Assembly (NCBI GenBank): GCA_019321725.1
Contig: CM033121.1
Span: forward strand, 9,114,001 to 9,178,000
From: Paulownia fortunei
Taxonomy: Eukaryota; Streptophyta; Magnoliopsida; Lamiales; Paulowniaceae
Length of the DNA stretch: 64,000 bases
Reading direction: 5' to 3'
Part shown: positions 1-12,085 of the stretch, piece by piece
Layout of the letters: each line of letters begins with the position of its first letter
How positions within the stretch are numbered: the stretch's first letter is position 1
Notes under the pieces: generated by a model
Database searches by the model: none
Seen by the model: the letters and a program-made list of their open reading frames with translations, nothing else
Told to the model about the DNA's origin: nothing
Position numbers and translations under genes: made by a program

Positions 1-1042
1 CCTAAAACACAAGAAAACAGTAAGATGACAGTTTCTGCCACAAGTATTTCCTATTAAGTGTTTGTGATCAAAAACCCTTTCTTTGTGCACCAAAGTCTAA
101 CTAAAAACTTCCTAACACTATTATAAGAGATATTGAAAGCTTAATAAGCCATAAAACCATTCATAATAATCTGAAAACCAAAGGCAAAACCGTAGATAAG
201 TGTTACCTATGCAGATTTTGAGGCTAACTTGATGGTAATCACTTTTTCTTTGCTTTTCTTGCTTTTATTTCAACTTGGAATCAATTTGGATCACTTGGAG
301 ACCTTAAGGTGTGTGTATGGAAGATGAAAATGGCTGAAATGAGGGTCTGGTCGTTGCTTAAGGGTGAAGGGTTTGAGGTGTTAGCTTGAGATGTTAGCTT
401 AAGCTTAATAAGAAAGCATGAGGTGGCAAGTAAATGGCAAATCTGATTTTCTCCCTTATCTTGCAGCCCTAATCTTGTGTGTCTCGTCTATTTTTATTTG
501 GTTGCAACCTATCTTAATCACCATTCATTCCCATAGGTAATTCCTATGTCTGTTCATTCGATCTCCAAACCGATTCGCATCCGATTCTTAAAGAATTATC
601 TAGTTTGCATTTCTAAAATCATATGCACATAAGGGCCTTGTAATATGACACTTAAATCATATTATATCATGTCCAATATCCCAAGTATGCTAATTTACAA
701 ATATATACTTTTGAAATAACTTGATCAAATCAAATTAAACCGTATAAGCTTACTAGTAACACTTTTAACACTTCCAAAATTATAACCTATATATCCCATC
801 TATATCTAATATTGATCCACCTCATTTTCTTCTTATTTCAATATAAAATCAACTACTTAGATTAGGAAATTCAATAACTAATACCGTGCAAGAGCTTCAG
901 AATTAAGTTTAATATTCAAGAATGTCGTATAAAATGAAATAAATTATGCAATGTCAATAGAAATGCAAATAGCATATAAAATTAACACGTAATGCATGAA
1001 TCATATTTGGCCATGTGAGTAGTAAGAGGCTCGGATATCACA
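1..1042 (-). mobile_element. Tekay/Del-like LTR, partial (cut by window edge)
   Basis: The segment matches 39672-40648 almost base for base, except that about 70 bases near 828-900 are absent from that copy. It ends at GATATCACA, the outer LTR terminus seen in the other copies (GGGTATCACA). Read on the minus strand this is the start (U3 end) of an LTR. The rest of the element lies outside the window. No coding sequence is present. The family is assigned by its relation to the complete LTRs at 37825-40648 and 42850-45628, which adjoin primer sites and pol remains. Confidence 0.85.
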
Positions 1043-3280
1043 ATATACGGCCTTAATACGAGAGTGGTTATGGAGGCAGATGTATAAAGTTCTTCACTAA
1101 GTTGAATTAATGATTGAGGCTAGCCTGGATAGGTCTAGTTTGGCTAACTTGGATAAATCCTAGCTGACTAGCTCTTCCCAAGCAGAATATACGAAAACCC
1201 TGGTCTTTGCTAGGGAGAATCCTAGTCTAATTCTACCAAGTGTAGGATAAAAAAAGTGAATCCAACCTTAAAAAATTTGTTTGATTAGTGGTTAGCTTAC
1301 TTTGTGATGTTCATCCGAAGAAGGAAATAGAATCCAACTTTTATTTAATTATCTATTTGCTCTCTCTATTATATAAAGCCTTCATTAACAACAAGGTATG
1401 TTTTATGTTACATGACATTATATTCCAACATTCTTGATTTATGATTATTCTCTACGAGCACTTACTAACCTAAGTATGAGAGGGTGTCCGCTTGGCAACC
1501 CTCAACTCCTAATTCTTATTTTGTAGGTGTTTTGAATGAGAATTGAAAAATTGAATTGTTGGATCATTGATTCTTATATCGTGCTATTTTCTGTATGCAC
1601 CAAATAAAAATATTATAATAATTAATCGAATATGCCAAATCCTAGATAGTTGCGTGAGTTGTTGGGATTTGGAAAAAGTAATGCGATAATATAAAACAAG
1701 TAACGACATTTACTTATTAACAAAAAGGACAAATCAGCCAATTAACCATTTCTAATGATTGTTGATTGCAACTAGTTATCAAGGTAGCATTATTAAAATA
1801 AAAAATAAAAAGAATAGTTAATCAACTGGAAAATTGAAGGCTCATTATTATAAATTTTGAATTCGAACCTCACTAATATATAAGATTTTATCTACTTTTA
1901 AAGGTAATTGTTAGTTAATTATAAATTATTATTATTGTTAAAATTGATTATTGTTATAATTATTGATAATTAACATTCATTATGTAATGATAAAGGAACT
2001 GATTTACTCAAAAAACAATTAAAGAAGAATAATTAGCTTGTAGTTGTCAAGAAAGAATAATTAGCATGTAATAGTCAACAATAACGCTCAATTATTACTA
2101 ATAAAATATATACTCCACTAAGTATTCTTTTTTTCTTCAACGAAATAATGGTAATGATCAGGTCATGCTTGCGACAATTACTACCATTTCTTGTTTTACC
2201 ATTATGAAAGAAACAAGAAAGTTGAAAATTAAGCTAATAATTGTACTAAAATATTGCATATAATTTGAGTTAAGAGAAGTCAACTATTCGCTAATGCTCT
2301 TGTATGCCAACATTACCTTTCAATATGGCTCGTTGCTAAGTTGACATTTTTTGCGTGACACCTTAGGATTGACTATATATGTATTTCAAAATTTTCTCAT
2401 ATGAGGACATGCATTTAAATGTCTGCCAGCCAGCCCCCACCCCCAAACCACAAACCATTAGAGAAGGGGAGGGGAGTTGGATCGGATGATCATCTATTCT
2501 CACTTTATCTATAATTTTAAAATTTGTAATTAAATGACAAAGAATTCAAAATATTGCTCTTTTCAAAAAATTTAATTAATATTTATATATAAATTAAAAT
2601 ATTTATCTCAACCCCAAAAACAAAAATTCTGGCTCTGTCGATATGAATTAGCTTAGTAAACATGTTAGTATATTTTAGAGACTGGAATCATGTTAGTATA
2701 TCAAATATAAAATTCTCCAAGTAGTAAAGGAAACATGTTAAGGTGACATGTACCAACGAGCACCTTTTTTTATTGGCCTATTGAGTTAATTAATTGGTCT
2801 TATCATTATATGATATAACCAAGTAGGCAAATATTCCCGAGTGTGTCGTGCAACACACTCAAAATGAAAAAAATAAATAAATAAGAAAAGGAGAATCTAA
2901 CTTGAACAAATTTGAAACCTTAAAGATTTGCAATTGAATTATGGAGTTGAAACCTTAACAATTAGCGTATTCGATTTCCTAAACACGGATGACCCGCGGA
3001 GTTGAAACCATCAGCATTTCAATGTCATTAGTTCAATAGTTTAGCTTAATATTTTTTTTTTCTTTTTCAAAGCTGTAAAGCCAATATAAAATTCTGTGGC
3101 CCTACCACCCCAGAAAGGACAAACTCCCGTGAACCTCATTTTACTTTTAGAAGTAATTATTAGTAGTTCTAATTCCTAATCAAAGATTATTAAGATCAAC
3201 AACAGAACAAAAAAACGGGAGGAAAAAAAAAAAGCCATCCAGAAATTTTGATGTGGATTGCTTGGGGGGTGTGGAAGTCA
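1043..3280. other. Non-coding AT-rich stretch, no gene recognised
   Basis: No open frame with recognisable protein similarity was found on either strand. The stretch contains AT-rich simple sequence around 1910-1975, a polypurine patch near 2461-2480 and an A-run near 3226. It is probably old repeat debris, but I could not match it to any other part of the window. Confidence 0.5.
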
Positions 3281-3784
3281 ACTCCTCTCATGTTATTGGA
3301 AGATCAATTGACATTTATATTTGAGTTATAATGTTATTTCCATAATTTGGGTGGAATTGAACTTCCTAGTTAGATTGAGATTTTTGTTTGTGTAGTAATA
3401 TATATCTCTTATATATATCAAATCCATATCTAAGAGAAACGTATTCTCCCAAAACTCTCTTCATATTCTCCTCTAGATCTTTTTCTCTCTACATTCTTAT
3501 TTGGAGCATCACCATAAACTCCAAAAACTTGAAGTGTATAAATATGTGAATAGTTCTAGTAGTTATTTACCACCAACGAAAAATATATATTTGTGGTTAG
3601 TTCGTTGTTCAATCTAAAGGATGCTAGTAGACGAGCTTAATCTGAGATACGTGGATCAACAATCCACTGCATATAGATATATTCGATCCATTTTTATAAA
3701 TGAATATTGATACATATTATTTTATTTTTTTGTTATCACACATGATTGATTATTTGATCAGTTTCTGTCTGCAACACAAATAAA
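3281..3784 (+). other. Possible LTR or promoter-like remnant
   Basis: The sequence has a TATA-rich block near 3398-3420, then a pyrimidine-rich leader (CTCTCT runs at 3440-3500), then a stretch resembling an LTR R/U5 region. That order is common in plant LTR promoters. No primer site and no second LTR were identified, so the call rests on composition alone. Confidence 0.2.
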
Positions 3785-4649
3785 TTGTTAGAGATGTCGG
3801 AATTATCCTGACAAAAACCCTTTGACTGTTAAGTCAAAGCTTGAGTAAAGGAATATTTAGATAACTGAAAGAAGTAAAAATGTTAAATGCATTCCACATA
3901 CTTGAAAATAAATAGGTAGGGATAACTGTTAGAGGCTCAAATAAAGGTTATGTTTCGGTGTGGTTAGGTGTATAATCTGATAAGGCCTTTAATATTCTTG
4001 GACTTGGGCCCATTGGACTGAGTTTGTTAGACTATTGGACTTAGATTATCATTGGTCCATCATACAGCCCCCCATTCCCAGGTCAAATTTGCAGAAAGAA
4101 GGTTAGCCGATAGTAAATTACCTACGCTTTTTTTTGTGGAAAACGCCTCATCTAGAGGGCCAAACTCTAGATCTATGACACATACTTGCCATTATATGAA
4201 TTAGTGAAATAGAAAATCATAGCCCAAAGAGATTATCTAAAGATACAAAAGGTCTGGTTTGACCAAAAAGTCAAAATATTTATTTTTTACAAAAATACCA
4301 CTTCTTCAGGTAGAAATAGCCTTTTGAGCAAAACTATATATCTACATAGAGCCACTCACAATGTTAGCCAAATTTCATCATTTTGGGGGTCAAAATGACA
4401 TTTTTTACTTTTACAAATAAAAAGTGTACTATTTTTATAGTTTTCAATAATTCAGAGATTTGTTTGTAATTTGCCTTATTTTATGATTTCAAGGTTTGGA
4501 GTGGTAAGGTGGACAAGCATATCAAATAGGGGTGGAGTGATGACGACGGCCCACAACCATGCCCTGCTGCCTGAAGGTGCCATTGCCTCTGACCAAGGTA
4601 ACTTTTTGTGTTGTCAAGACGAGCCCTCGGCCTAGCTGTTGTATTCTTA
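3785..4649. other. Non-coding repeat-like sequence, no gene recognised
   Basis: The segment starts with TGTTAGAGATG, which resembles an LTR start, but no partner end was found. A phrase at about 4190-4207 (CCATTATATGAATTAGT) recurs at about 5421-5437, so 4.1-5.5 kb may be one disrupted repeat. No coding signal was seen. Confidence 0.35.
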
Positions 4650-4915
4650 TGTAGGTCGAGTCATTAGCTAGACCTAGTTATCGCTAGCCAGCCCAATTTG
4701 AGCCAACAACTCAACCTAGCCGTTCATATTAAGCCCAAGTTAAGCAGTTGGTTGGACCGTGCTATCTAGAGAGAGCCCAGGTTCAGCTATTGACTCGACC
4801 TAGTCGAATTTAGCATACGAGTCATTTCCTCGACTAGTGTTCTAGTTCAAGTCAAGTCATCAACTTGACCTAGTGGTCCAAGTTGAGCTATTAACTCGAC
4901 CTATGGTCCTTGGCC
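4650..4915. repeat. Degenerate short tandem-like repeat (CGACCTAGT motif)
   Basis: About five diverged units contain a core like GAGYTATTAACTCGACCTAG, near 4657, 4692, 4785, 4855 and 4885. Variants include TAGACCTAG, TCAACCTAG, TCGACCTAG and TTGACCTAG. The core contains a small palindrome (CGACCTAGTCG). The block is visibly more GC-rich than its surroundings. Spacing is irregular (roughly 30-90 bases), so it is an old or expanded array. No function can be assigned. Confidence 0.5.
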
Positions 4916-6350
4916 GAGTGGTGCTGCAAGATGATGCCGCTGCAGCGGTAGACAAATATAAAATATCATTGTTTTAGTACACATGTTCTATTTTCCAAAA
5001 TAGTATGCAACCAGTGGGCTGCAAGCCTCGTCAAGCCTTTAACATTAGCCAAAGGTTATTTGAAATAATGAAATGGGGAAGCTCTATAGAGAGATATACA
5101 TCAACATAGTATTAAGTCTCCCTATGATGATATTCTTTAACATTATTTTATATTATGTTCCTGGTTGGACGAAGTAGATGTTGACAATTTAGCTTTAGAG
5201 AAATATAAGACTAAGAGAAAAACATTTGAACAGTACACAAATGCACCACTATTATTGTTGGAAGAAAGTTTTATTTGAGATGTTGTTTGTGGAACTCTCT
5301 CAGAATACAAGTATGTGGGGCCAAATCAGAGGGCTAATTTGTTCCCTCTGATAGATTTGCTCTCAATCCACTATTGCCTATACATAGAGATGACATTTAT
5401 CTTCTTACAACTACTGATTACCATTATATGAATTAGTCACCTTGCCCTAGTTGGCGGCTAGATTGCATGGATGGGACAGCCCTCGTCTAGGCATTGGGTA
5501 GGCAGCCAGTCTGCCGCCTGCCTAGCAAGCAAGACGACATGTCGTCGCTCTAGTAGTCTGCTACCACGACCATCACGGTGACACACAACTAATTTTTTTG
5601 TTTTGTGTCATGCAATTTTAAATAATTTAAAATCATTCAAAAAATTTAGAATTAAATCCCAAACAAAAATGCAAAATTAAACATGATTTTCAAAATACAA
5701 AACTTAGGCATGTATCTGCAAAAGTAATCGTATTGGGTTTGTATATCCCAGGATTAGTAACATAACAAAAATTTAAAACAAGTATATATAACATGTATAT
5801 CCTGGGAACCAAAAATGATTGATCGGTTTGCATTTCTGATTATTCACTTTAAATTTAATTTGAAAATTTCACGAATTAATATCTGAATGCACTCCGATTG
5901 ATGTAGAAATGGAATGATTAAAATCGTCAAACCTAATCTTGAAATTAATTTTCTAAGACTCTAATCGTAGCCCCTGTATGAGTATCTAAACCCCAAAAAA
6001 TGCACGAACTTAGAATTCTTGCTAAAAAATTCAAGCTTTTTTTCTAATCTAGACTTTTGAGAGTGCAACATTAATTCTTAAATCAACTCATGATAGAATA
6101 ACTAAAGTTGATGATCAAAAGGTGGAAGTCTTTGATGGAACAAGAAAACAAAAGAGAATAGGAGGAAGGGGCGGTTTTTCTCTACAAAGGGGAATTGCTT
6201 CAATAAGCATGTAATAATTAAGGCCTATAAATGTGTATATATATACACACTTTGTCTTGCCCTAAACTAATTAGGAAATAAATCCTTCTATCTCTATCTT
6301 GTGTCTTTCTTCTCATCCAAGACTAGGAATCTTTGACTTACACACTAAGA
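4916..6350. other. Non-coding stretch with a GC-rich patch at 5440-5585
   Basis: No gene was recognised. A patch at 5440-5585 is much richer in G and C than the flanks and has short internal repeats (GCCTAGCAAGCAAG, GTCGTCGCTC). The remainder is AT-rich with a TATATATATACAC block near 6236-6250. The stretch stops where a clear LTR begins at 6351. Confidence 0.4.
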
Positions 6351-8504
6351 TGTTAGAGTAGTGACCAACGAGTCAATTAATGGCGGCTTGTATACTATTA
6401 TAAAAATAGTCTTATTCAAAATATATTAATAAAATTGGCATTTTGTTTTATCATCAATTGCATTTGGTCAATTAGATAAAGTTATCATCAATTGCATTTG
6501 GTTAATTAGATAAAGTCCCTAGATCATACTTAGCTACAGGGCATGGTCGTGCATATGATGGTGATCATGGAATATGCCTCCATGGCTTTGGTCTTAAATT
6601 AATTTTGAGTTTTGCGTTCAATAAGATGGGACATCAATAAGCCCATAAAGACTCAAGCATGTAATGCATTCTTGAAAGAAGAATGTCTTGTTCTATAGGT
6701 ATTGGCATAGGGCTGCTAATGCACATGTGTAGGTGCTTGTTTGGGAACAAGTACACCAAACTTTCCCATGGAAAATTCTCATTGGAAACATTGTTTATCG
6801 AATAAGAATTTTTCAATTTCGATAGTGCATGATTTAGTCCATTGATTTGAGGCACCATGGTAGCCTTGTGCACGACATCATATGCTTTTATGTATTCTTA
6901 ATTGCATAACTATCACAAAGGGTTTACGTTAGGTATATGGTCTTTGTGTATGGAGGTTAATGAGTGGACAACAAATGACCTATCACTTATCTACAAAAAT
7001 AGAAGAATCTCTTATGTATTTCATGGTCTTTGATTCGAAAAGACTTCAGAGGAAAATGAATATTAGATGGGGGTTTTCTAATTATTTATCAATGTGACTA
7101 AAAATGAAATCATAGTTATTAAGTCAAATAGGGTTTTGATTAATAATCCATCCCTAGACTTAATTAGGAGGTTAGTTGACGGAAAGAATGGACTTGCATG
7201 GTACTCGTAATAGAAATATATTCTCTTTCTATTTCACTTAAGACTAGGTAGTCAAGATACACTACTAGGTGCTTCCATTGACTTATGAAGCTCTTAAAAT
7301 TTAGGAGTTAATTCCAAGATGGATTAATTAATTGAAATATATTTTATATTCACTAAGTTGCAATAGTTGTGAGCTCACTGCAAGTTTAATTGTGAACCTA
7401 ATGGGTCACACACAAAACGAAATAGATTACTTCTATCTAGAATAATATCCAAAGAGTTGGATCAAGTTAATTAATAAAGATTAATTAACTTGAAGCTAGA
7501 ATTAAATTAATAATCAAATTAATTCATCAAATTAAATAATAAAATTATTTAATTAGACCTAATTAAAATTAGGGGCTCTTTTGGGAGTAATTGATTAATT
7601 GATTGGATCAATTAATGGATTTTAAATTAGTTTAAGACTTAAATTAATTTGACTAATATAAATAATTAATAAATTTATATTGGGCTTCTTTAATTATGTA
7701 GTCAACTAGAACCAATTTGATTGGGTTTAATTAATTAATAGAAATTAATTAATTGAAAAGCTCAATCACTAATGGGCTCGTAAGGAAGGCCTATTGTTGG
7801 TCTTTGATTATGAATTAAAGACACCGTATTTTGGATAAGAATCAATTAAGATTTTGAATCTTAATAGGAAACTAATCCAAGACATGTCTTGGATATAAAC
7901 AAGAATAAGATAAATATGGAAGGAAGTTAGAGACTTAATGGGATTAGGTCAAGAACTCAATGGCGTATATATACACCATTAAAGGGGTCGAATTAGAGCA
8001 TTACAAACTACAAAAATTAAGCTCCCTCCTCTCCAAAATGCTAAAAAACTGTTTTCATTTTCTTTTATATTTTCTCTAGTCTAGTTCTATCAATTTGGTT
8101 ATAGGCTATACACATATTATGATTAGTTCTCTTACACCGTATTGATATTGGAATTAATCACCACTCTCAAAATTCTATTTTAGGGACAAGATTTAGTATC
8201 TTCTTGCAGAGGTATCAAATTGTGATCTTGCTCGTCATATAGATATTGTCGGAGGGAAGAGCGTAGATTCCTATAGCGAACTAGTTTTCTGATCACTGCC
8301 ACAATTTGAATCATTCAAATCCACACAATCGAAGTGTTATTAAGAGGTGTAATCATGAACTTTTTTTATTTTTAGTTAAAGAAAAATATCTGGGGGTAAT
8401 TAAAAATCACATCGAATTCGGGATTAAGGATAAACGTTATACATATATGTTTAAAAAAAAATAGTTTTCGCTGCGTAAAGTCCTGCGATTTTGTAAACTT
8501 AACA
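6351..8504 (+). mobile_element. Long LTR of a retrotransposon, lineage uncertain (LTR family G)
   Basis: The segment begins TGTTAG and ends CTTAACA, giving a perfect 5-bp inverted terminus TGTTA...TAACA, and is followed at once by a primer-site-like sequence. It shares ordered blocks in inverse orientation with 22819-24250 and 25941-27564. All three start TGTTAG(A/G)(G/A)TAGTG on their own strand and share a block with TCATTCATAG/ATGAGACAT-type and AATTAATT-rich sequence. A TATA-like TATATATACACC lies near 7968. A 34-bp tandem duplication sits at about 6449-6516. The minus-strand open frame inside it is chance. Superfamily is not settled. Confidence 0.6.
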
Positions 8505-8505
8505 G

Positions 8506-8517
8506 TAGTATCAAAGT
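8506..8517 (+). other. Degenerate primer binding site (tRNA-iMet type)
   Basis: TAGTATCAAAGT lies one base after the proposed LTR end. The usual plant iMet primer site is TGGTATCAGAGC, so three positions differ. Only 35 bases of internal sequence remain before another LTR (8553) begins, so this element has lost its body. Confidence 0.45.
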
Positions 8518-8552
8518 TTAGGTTACTACACCCGGTTATGTTCGTAAATATG

Positions 8553-10018
8553 TGATAAGTGCATATTTTGATATATTTTTGTATCAAATCCTTTATATTT
8601 TTCATGTTTTATTCTTGTTAATATTATAGTTTTATTAATCTTTTGTGTTAGAGAATCAATGAATAAAAAGAGATCAAAAAGAGCCAAAATGAATAAAAGA
8701 TATCAAAAAGAGTTAAAATGAAACCAAAGAAGACAACAAGTTTCGAAAGCAGGTTGGAAGAAAATATTTAATTCTATCAAAGAAGTATCACAATTAGAAG
8801 AAAAGTGTCATTTTTACCTAAGTCTATCATGTGTAAATCAAAATATATGCAATAAATCACTTGAACTTTGCAACTGATTGTTGAACTTGTATTAAATTCA
8901 AAATAAGCTTGTTTTCAAATTTGGAAAGTTTTTGATATTTTAGGTATAACTCCATATTCAAAAGCTCTATAGACCTTAATCTTAATTTATTTAAAAGCTA
9001 AGAGATAGAACTACAACTTTAATATTAGAAGCTCAGCTCAATTCAGCCTTGATTAAAGTAGAAAGTTCATCCAATTAGGTATATTGGAAGGAATCTATCT
9101 ATGCTAACTCATCTCCTTAAATCAAGCATGATTTTCTTCCTAGTGGTTGAAATTATGTGATTCAAGTTGGAAAATAAAGCTAATAGACAAAACAACTTTC
9201 ATGTTCATAAATAGTTATAAAGGTGCATAATGTTCAGGTATGTTGTATTATTATTTTAATTTTTAATTAAATTTTTTCTTATTTTGTGGTGATTCTTAAT
9301 TTATGTGTTATCAATGGCACAATAAATACCTGAGTTCATTTAACTTATTATATGGTTCTACTCCACTGACTGCTAACGTGAAACTTGATTTGTTGTAGAC
9401 AAAGTTGTGCATAAATACTTAATCCCATAAATAAGTGTTGTCATTAAAACCTTTCTTGTTTAGTGGCGATTCTTTATTTTTGTATCACCAATGACACAAC
9501 AAATACTTGGATTCATTTAGCTTATTGTACAGTTCTACTGTACTGACTGATAATGTGAAATATTGATTTATTGTAGACAAAGGTGTGCATAAATACTTAA
9601 TTCTATGAACAAGTGTTGGCATTAAAACCCTTCTTATTTAGTAGAGATTCTTGATTTTTGTACCACCAATGGCACAACAAATACTTGGGTTCATTTAGTT
9701 TATTGTACGGTTCTACTTCACCGACTACTAACATGAAACTTTAATTTGTTACAGAAAAATATGTACATAAATACTTGATCTTATAAATAAGTATTGGTGT
9801 TAAGAGATAATTAACAAAGAGTAAAATAATATCATGATTATCTTAATGTATGAACTATTTGATAACATCACATTGGAATATTCATTATGTATAGATTCCA
9901 ATAATGGTATTTTAAAAGAGGTAAAAAGAATAAATAATCGTTCTTCTAAAAAAAAACTCAAGTACGGATCCTTAGTTCTCAGTACTTTTATTACATTTGA
10001 TTTCTTAGTTATAGCATA
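8553..10018 (+). mobile_element. Athila-like element A: 5' LTR, 3' end deleted
   Basis: The start TGATAAGTGCATATTTTGAT matches the LTR start of element B at 59193. Further similarity runs through the shared stretch ending near ...CAGTACTTTTATTAC (9982-9996 here, 60578-60592 in B). After about 10018 the sequence jumps straight to the middle of gag. The segment equivalent to 60605-61435 in B, which holds the LTR end, primer site and first part of gag, is missing. The copy therefore cannot prime reverse transcription. Confidence 0.8.
9286..9815 (+). repeat. Triplicated 178-bp unit inside LTR A
   Basis: Three head-to-tail copies begin at 9286, 9463 and 9641, each with GTGGTGATTC-like sequence, then CAATGGCACAACAAATACTT and CGGTTCTACT. 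The spacing is 177 and 178 bp. Element B has one equivalent unit, at about 60242-60410. The expansion is therefore specific to this LTR or its subfamily. Confidence 0.8.
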
Positions 10019-10036
10019 ACTTTTTCTTTATATTCT

Positions 10037-10890
10037 AAAGATTTAAAGATTTGTTGAATTCATGCCCACATCATGGTTTTAAAAAATGATACTCAATTTG
10101 TTTTTTTATGAAGGTTTAACTCCAAAAATAAAATAATTTGATGAAATAATGTGTGATGGTGAGTTTTTTAATAAAAGACCTGATGAAACCCTAGAATATC
10201 TAGACCATTTAATAGAAAACTCTCAATCATGGTATAGTGTTAATTCTTTCGAAGGTTCTAGTCAAGAAGATGATCTAAATTTTAGGATTTCTAGTTTAAT
10301 AAGAAAAATTGAGGCCATGGAACATAAAAAAGTAAAGAAAATCAGATCTGTGCAAAATGAAAAAGTTTATAATATTTGTGAACTTGTGGAACATTCCACT
10401 AATAAATGTCCAAATATTCCAGCACAAGCAAATGTCATGAATACATTCAAAAAGCTTTTTAATTTTTCATATTCTAAAACTTACAATCCATAATAGAGAA
10501 ATCATCCCAATTTTGGTTGACAAAATGGGAACCATGCCCAATCGCTACATTCACAAAAGCTACCAAACTCTTATTCTTATCCAGCTCTACATATAAAATC
10601 TCTTGAGAAAACTTTGCAAGAATTTATGTATGCATAAACAAACATCAATAATCAAACTTCACAAGCCATCAATGAAATCAAAAACATACTTTCAACATTG
10701 ATAACCTCTTTGCGTACTCATGAAAAAGGTAAATTTTCTATTCAATCTCAATCTAATCCTTCCACTCAGTGTCATATCTCTTCTTCAAGTGAAAATTTAA
10801 TCAAGAAGGCTAATTCAATTAGAACTCTTTGAAATGGAAAAGTTGTTGACAAGACTATTTATCCTAAAAAGAATCCAAAGTCAGTAACTA
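10037..10890 (+). pseudogene. Athila-like gag remnant (element A)
   Basis: Gag is the structural protein of the retrotransposon particle. This copy starts abruptly at sequence equivalent to the middle of gag in element B (61436 onward). An open stretch at 10149-10493 encodes 114 residues corresponding to the capsid C-terminal half and zinc-knuckle region. The knuckle keeps C-x4-H-x4-C (CELVEHSTNKC), but the first Cys of the CCHC pattern is Tyr. Beyond 10493 stop codons interrupt a frame that still resembles the Q/S-rich gag tail of B. It is truncated at the 5' end and dead. Confidence 0.75.
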
Positions 10891-11000
10891 TTCCTAAATC
10901 TCTATCTCATACTTATGTAACACCTCCACCTTTTCCTATCAGGTTAGCAAATTATAAGAAAAAGGAGCAATAAAATGAAATCCTTGAGACTTATTGAAAA

Positions 11001-11621
11001 GTGGAGGTAAACATCCATTTTCTTGATGCAATCAAGCAAGTGCCTCGATATGTTAAGTTCCTTAAAGTGCTATGCACTAACAGATGGAAGTTGAGGGGGA
11101 TGAAAAAGTGTGTGTGGGAAAATGTTTCGGCAGTTATTCAAAGAAAACTCCCTCCAAATTGTAAGCATCGAGGTACTTTTACCATCTCTTGTACCATTAG
11201 TAAGAACGGATTTGAAAAATACATGTTAGATTTGGAAGCATCAATTAATATTATGCCATATTATATTTATGCTTCTCTAAATTTAGGAGCTTCAAAAGAA
11301 ACTAGTGTTATCATACAATTGGCTGATAGATCTAATGCTTATCTAATAGGGGTTGTGGAAAATGTTCTTGTGCAAGTGAATGAAATATTTTTTCCTATTG
11401 ATTTTTATGTTCTTGAGATGAAGAATGACACATGTCATAATCCTATACGCATTTTTTTGGGAATACCATTCATGAAGGCAGCCCGTGCTAAGATTTATGT
11501 TCATGATGACACTCTTACTATGGAGTTTGATGGTGAGGTTATAAAATATAATATTTTTGGAGCCATGAGATATCCTAGTGATATGAATGTTGTTTCTGTA
11601 GTTGACATTATTTATCCTTAG
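11001..11621 (+). pseudogene. Athila-like aspartic protease region (element A pol fragment)
   Basis: This 206-residue open frame resembles the protease part of Athila-like pol. It opens with the DAIKQVP..KFLK.LC segment that precedes protease, then an active-site region reading DLEAS instead of the family DLGAS. QLADRS, a VLVQV..IFFPIDFYVL stretch and an ILG-like LGIPF flap region follow. The catalytic Asp is kept, but the neighbouring Gly is Glu, which should harm a retropepsin. The frame ends at a stop without joining reverse transcriptase. Confidence 0.8.
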
Positions 11622-11699
11622 TCACAAACTAGTAAGGATGGAGTGGAGATTACTTTACAAAAATATCTCCTTATGGAGTATTTAAAAAAAAAAGGAAGT

Positions 11700-12085
11700 T
11701 AGATGTGCAAATGTTAGGGGATGTGGAAAATAATGTAATGGGGCTGGATTCATAGCCAAAAAATCAAGGTATGATGTTTCTTTTATTGAATTGTTAATAT
11801 CTAATGGCAGGCTTCTACCTTCTGTGGTACAAACTCCAATTAAGAAGTTTAAACCAATCCTGAACCATCTTAAATATGTTTACTTTGGTGAGAAAAAAAT
11901 ACCAATAGTCAGCATTGCGAAAGACCTCACTCAAATACAAGCAGACAAACTTATTTGGGTGCTTCGAAATTATAAGATGGTGATTGGATAGACGATGGCT
12001 TTGACAGCATATGATGATGAGTGATGAAGCAGGCAATGTCGGGCTGAGGGCATTAAACCAAGCGCTTGTTGAGAGGCAACCCAAC
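11700..12085 (+). pseudogene. Reverse-transcriptase N-terminal stub and post-pol sequence (element A)
   Basis: 11791-11991 encodes the segment just before the RT core (LPSVVQTPIKKFKPILNHLK and later RNYKMVIG, normally followed by WTIADIKGI). A stop follows at once. From about 12035 the sequence contains GCGCTTGTTGAGAGGCAACC, which resembles the conserved non-coding stretch downstream of pol in many Athila-like elements. The whole RT core, RNase H and integrase therefore appear to be deleted between about 11995 and 12010. The assignment of the downstream motif is from memory of the family. Confidence 0.6.

Noticed and set aside
2139..2215. Imperfect hairpin (AATGGTAAT ... ATTACTACCATT) as a possible MITE end or small RNA gene
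   Set aside because: The stem is short and interrupted, there are no flanking duplications and no other copy was seen in the window.
3281..3784. A full copia LTR
   Set aside because: TATA-like and pyrimidine-rich parts are suggestive, but no TG...CA ends with a primer site or second copy could be identified, so it was kept only as a low-confidence remnant.
6634..6873. 79-codon minus-strand frame
   Set aside because: It lies inside the LTR at 6351-8504 in a region shared with non-coding LTR copies, where the frame is not kept.
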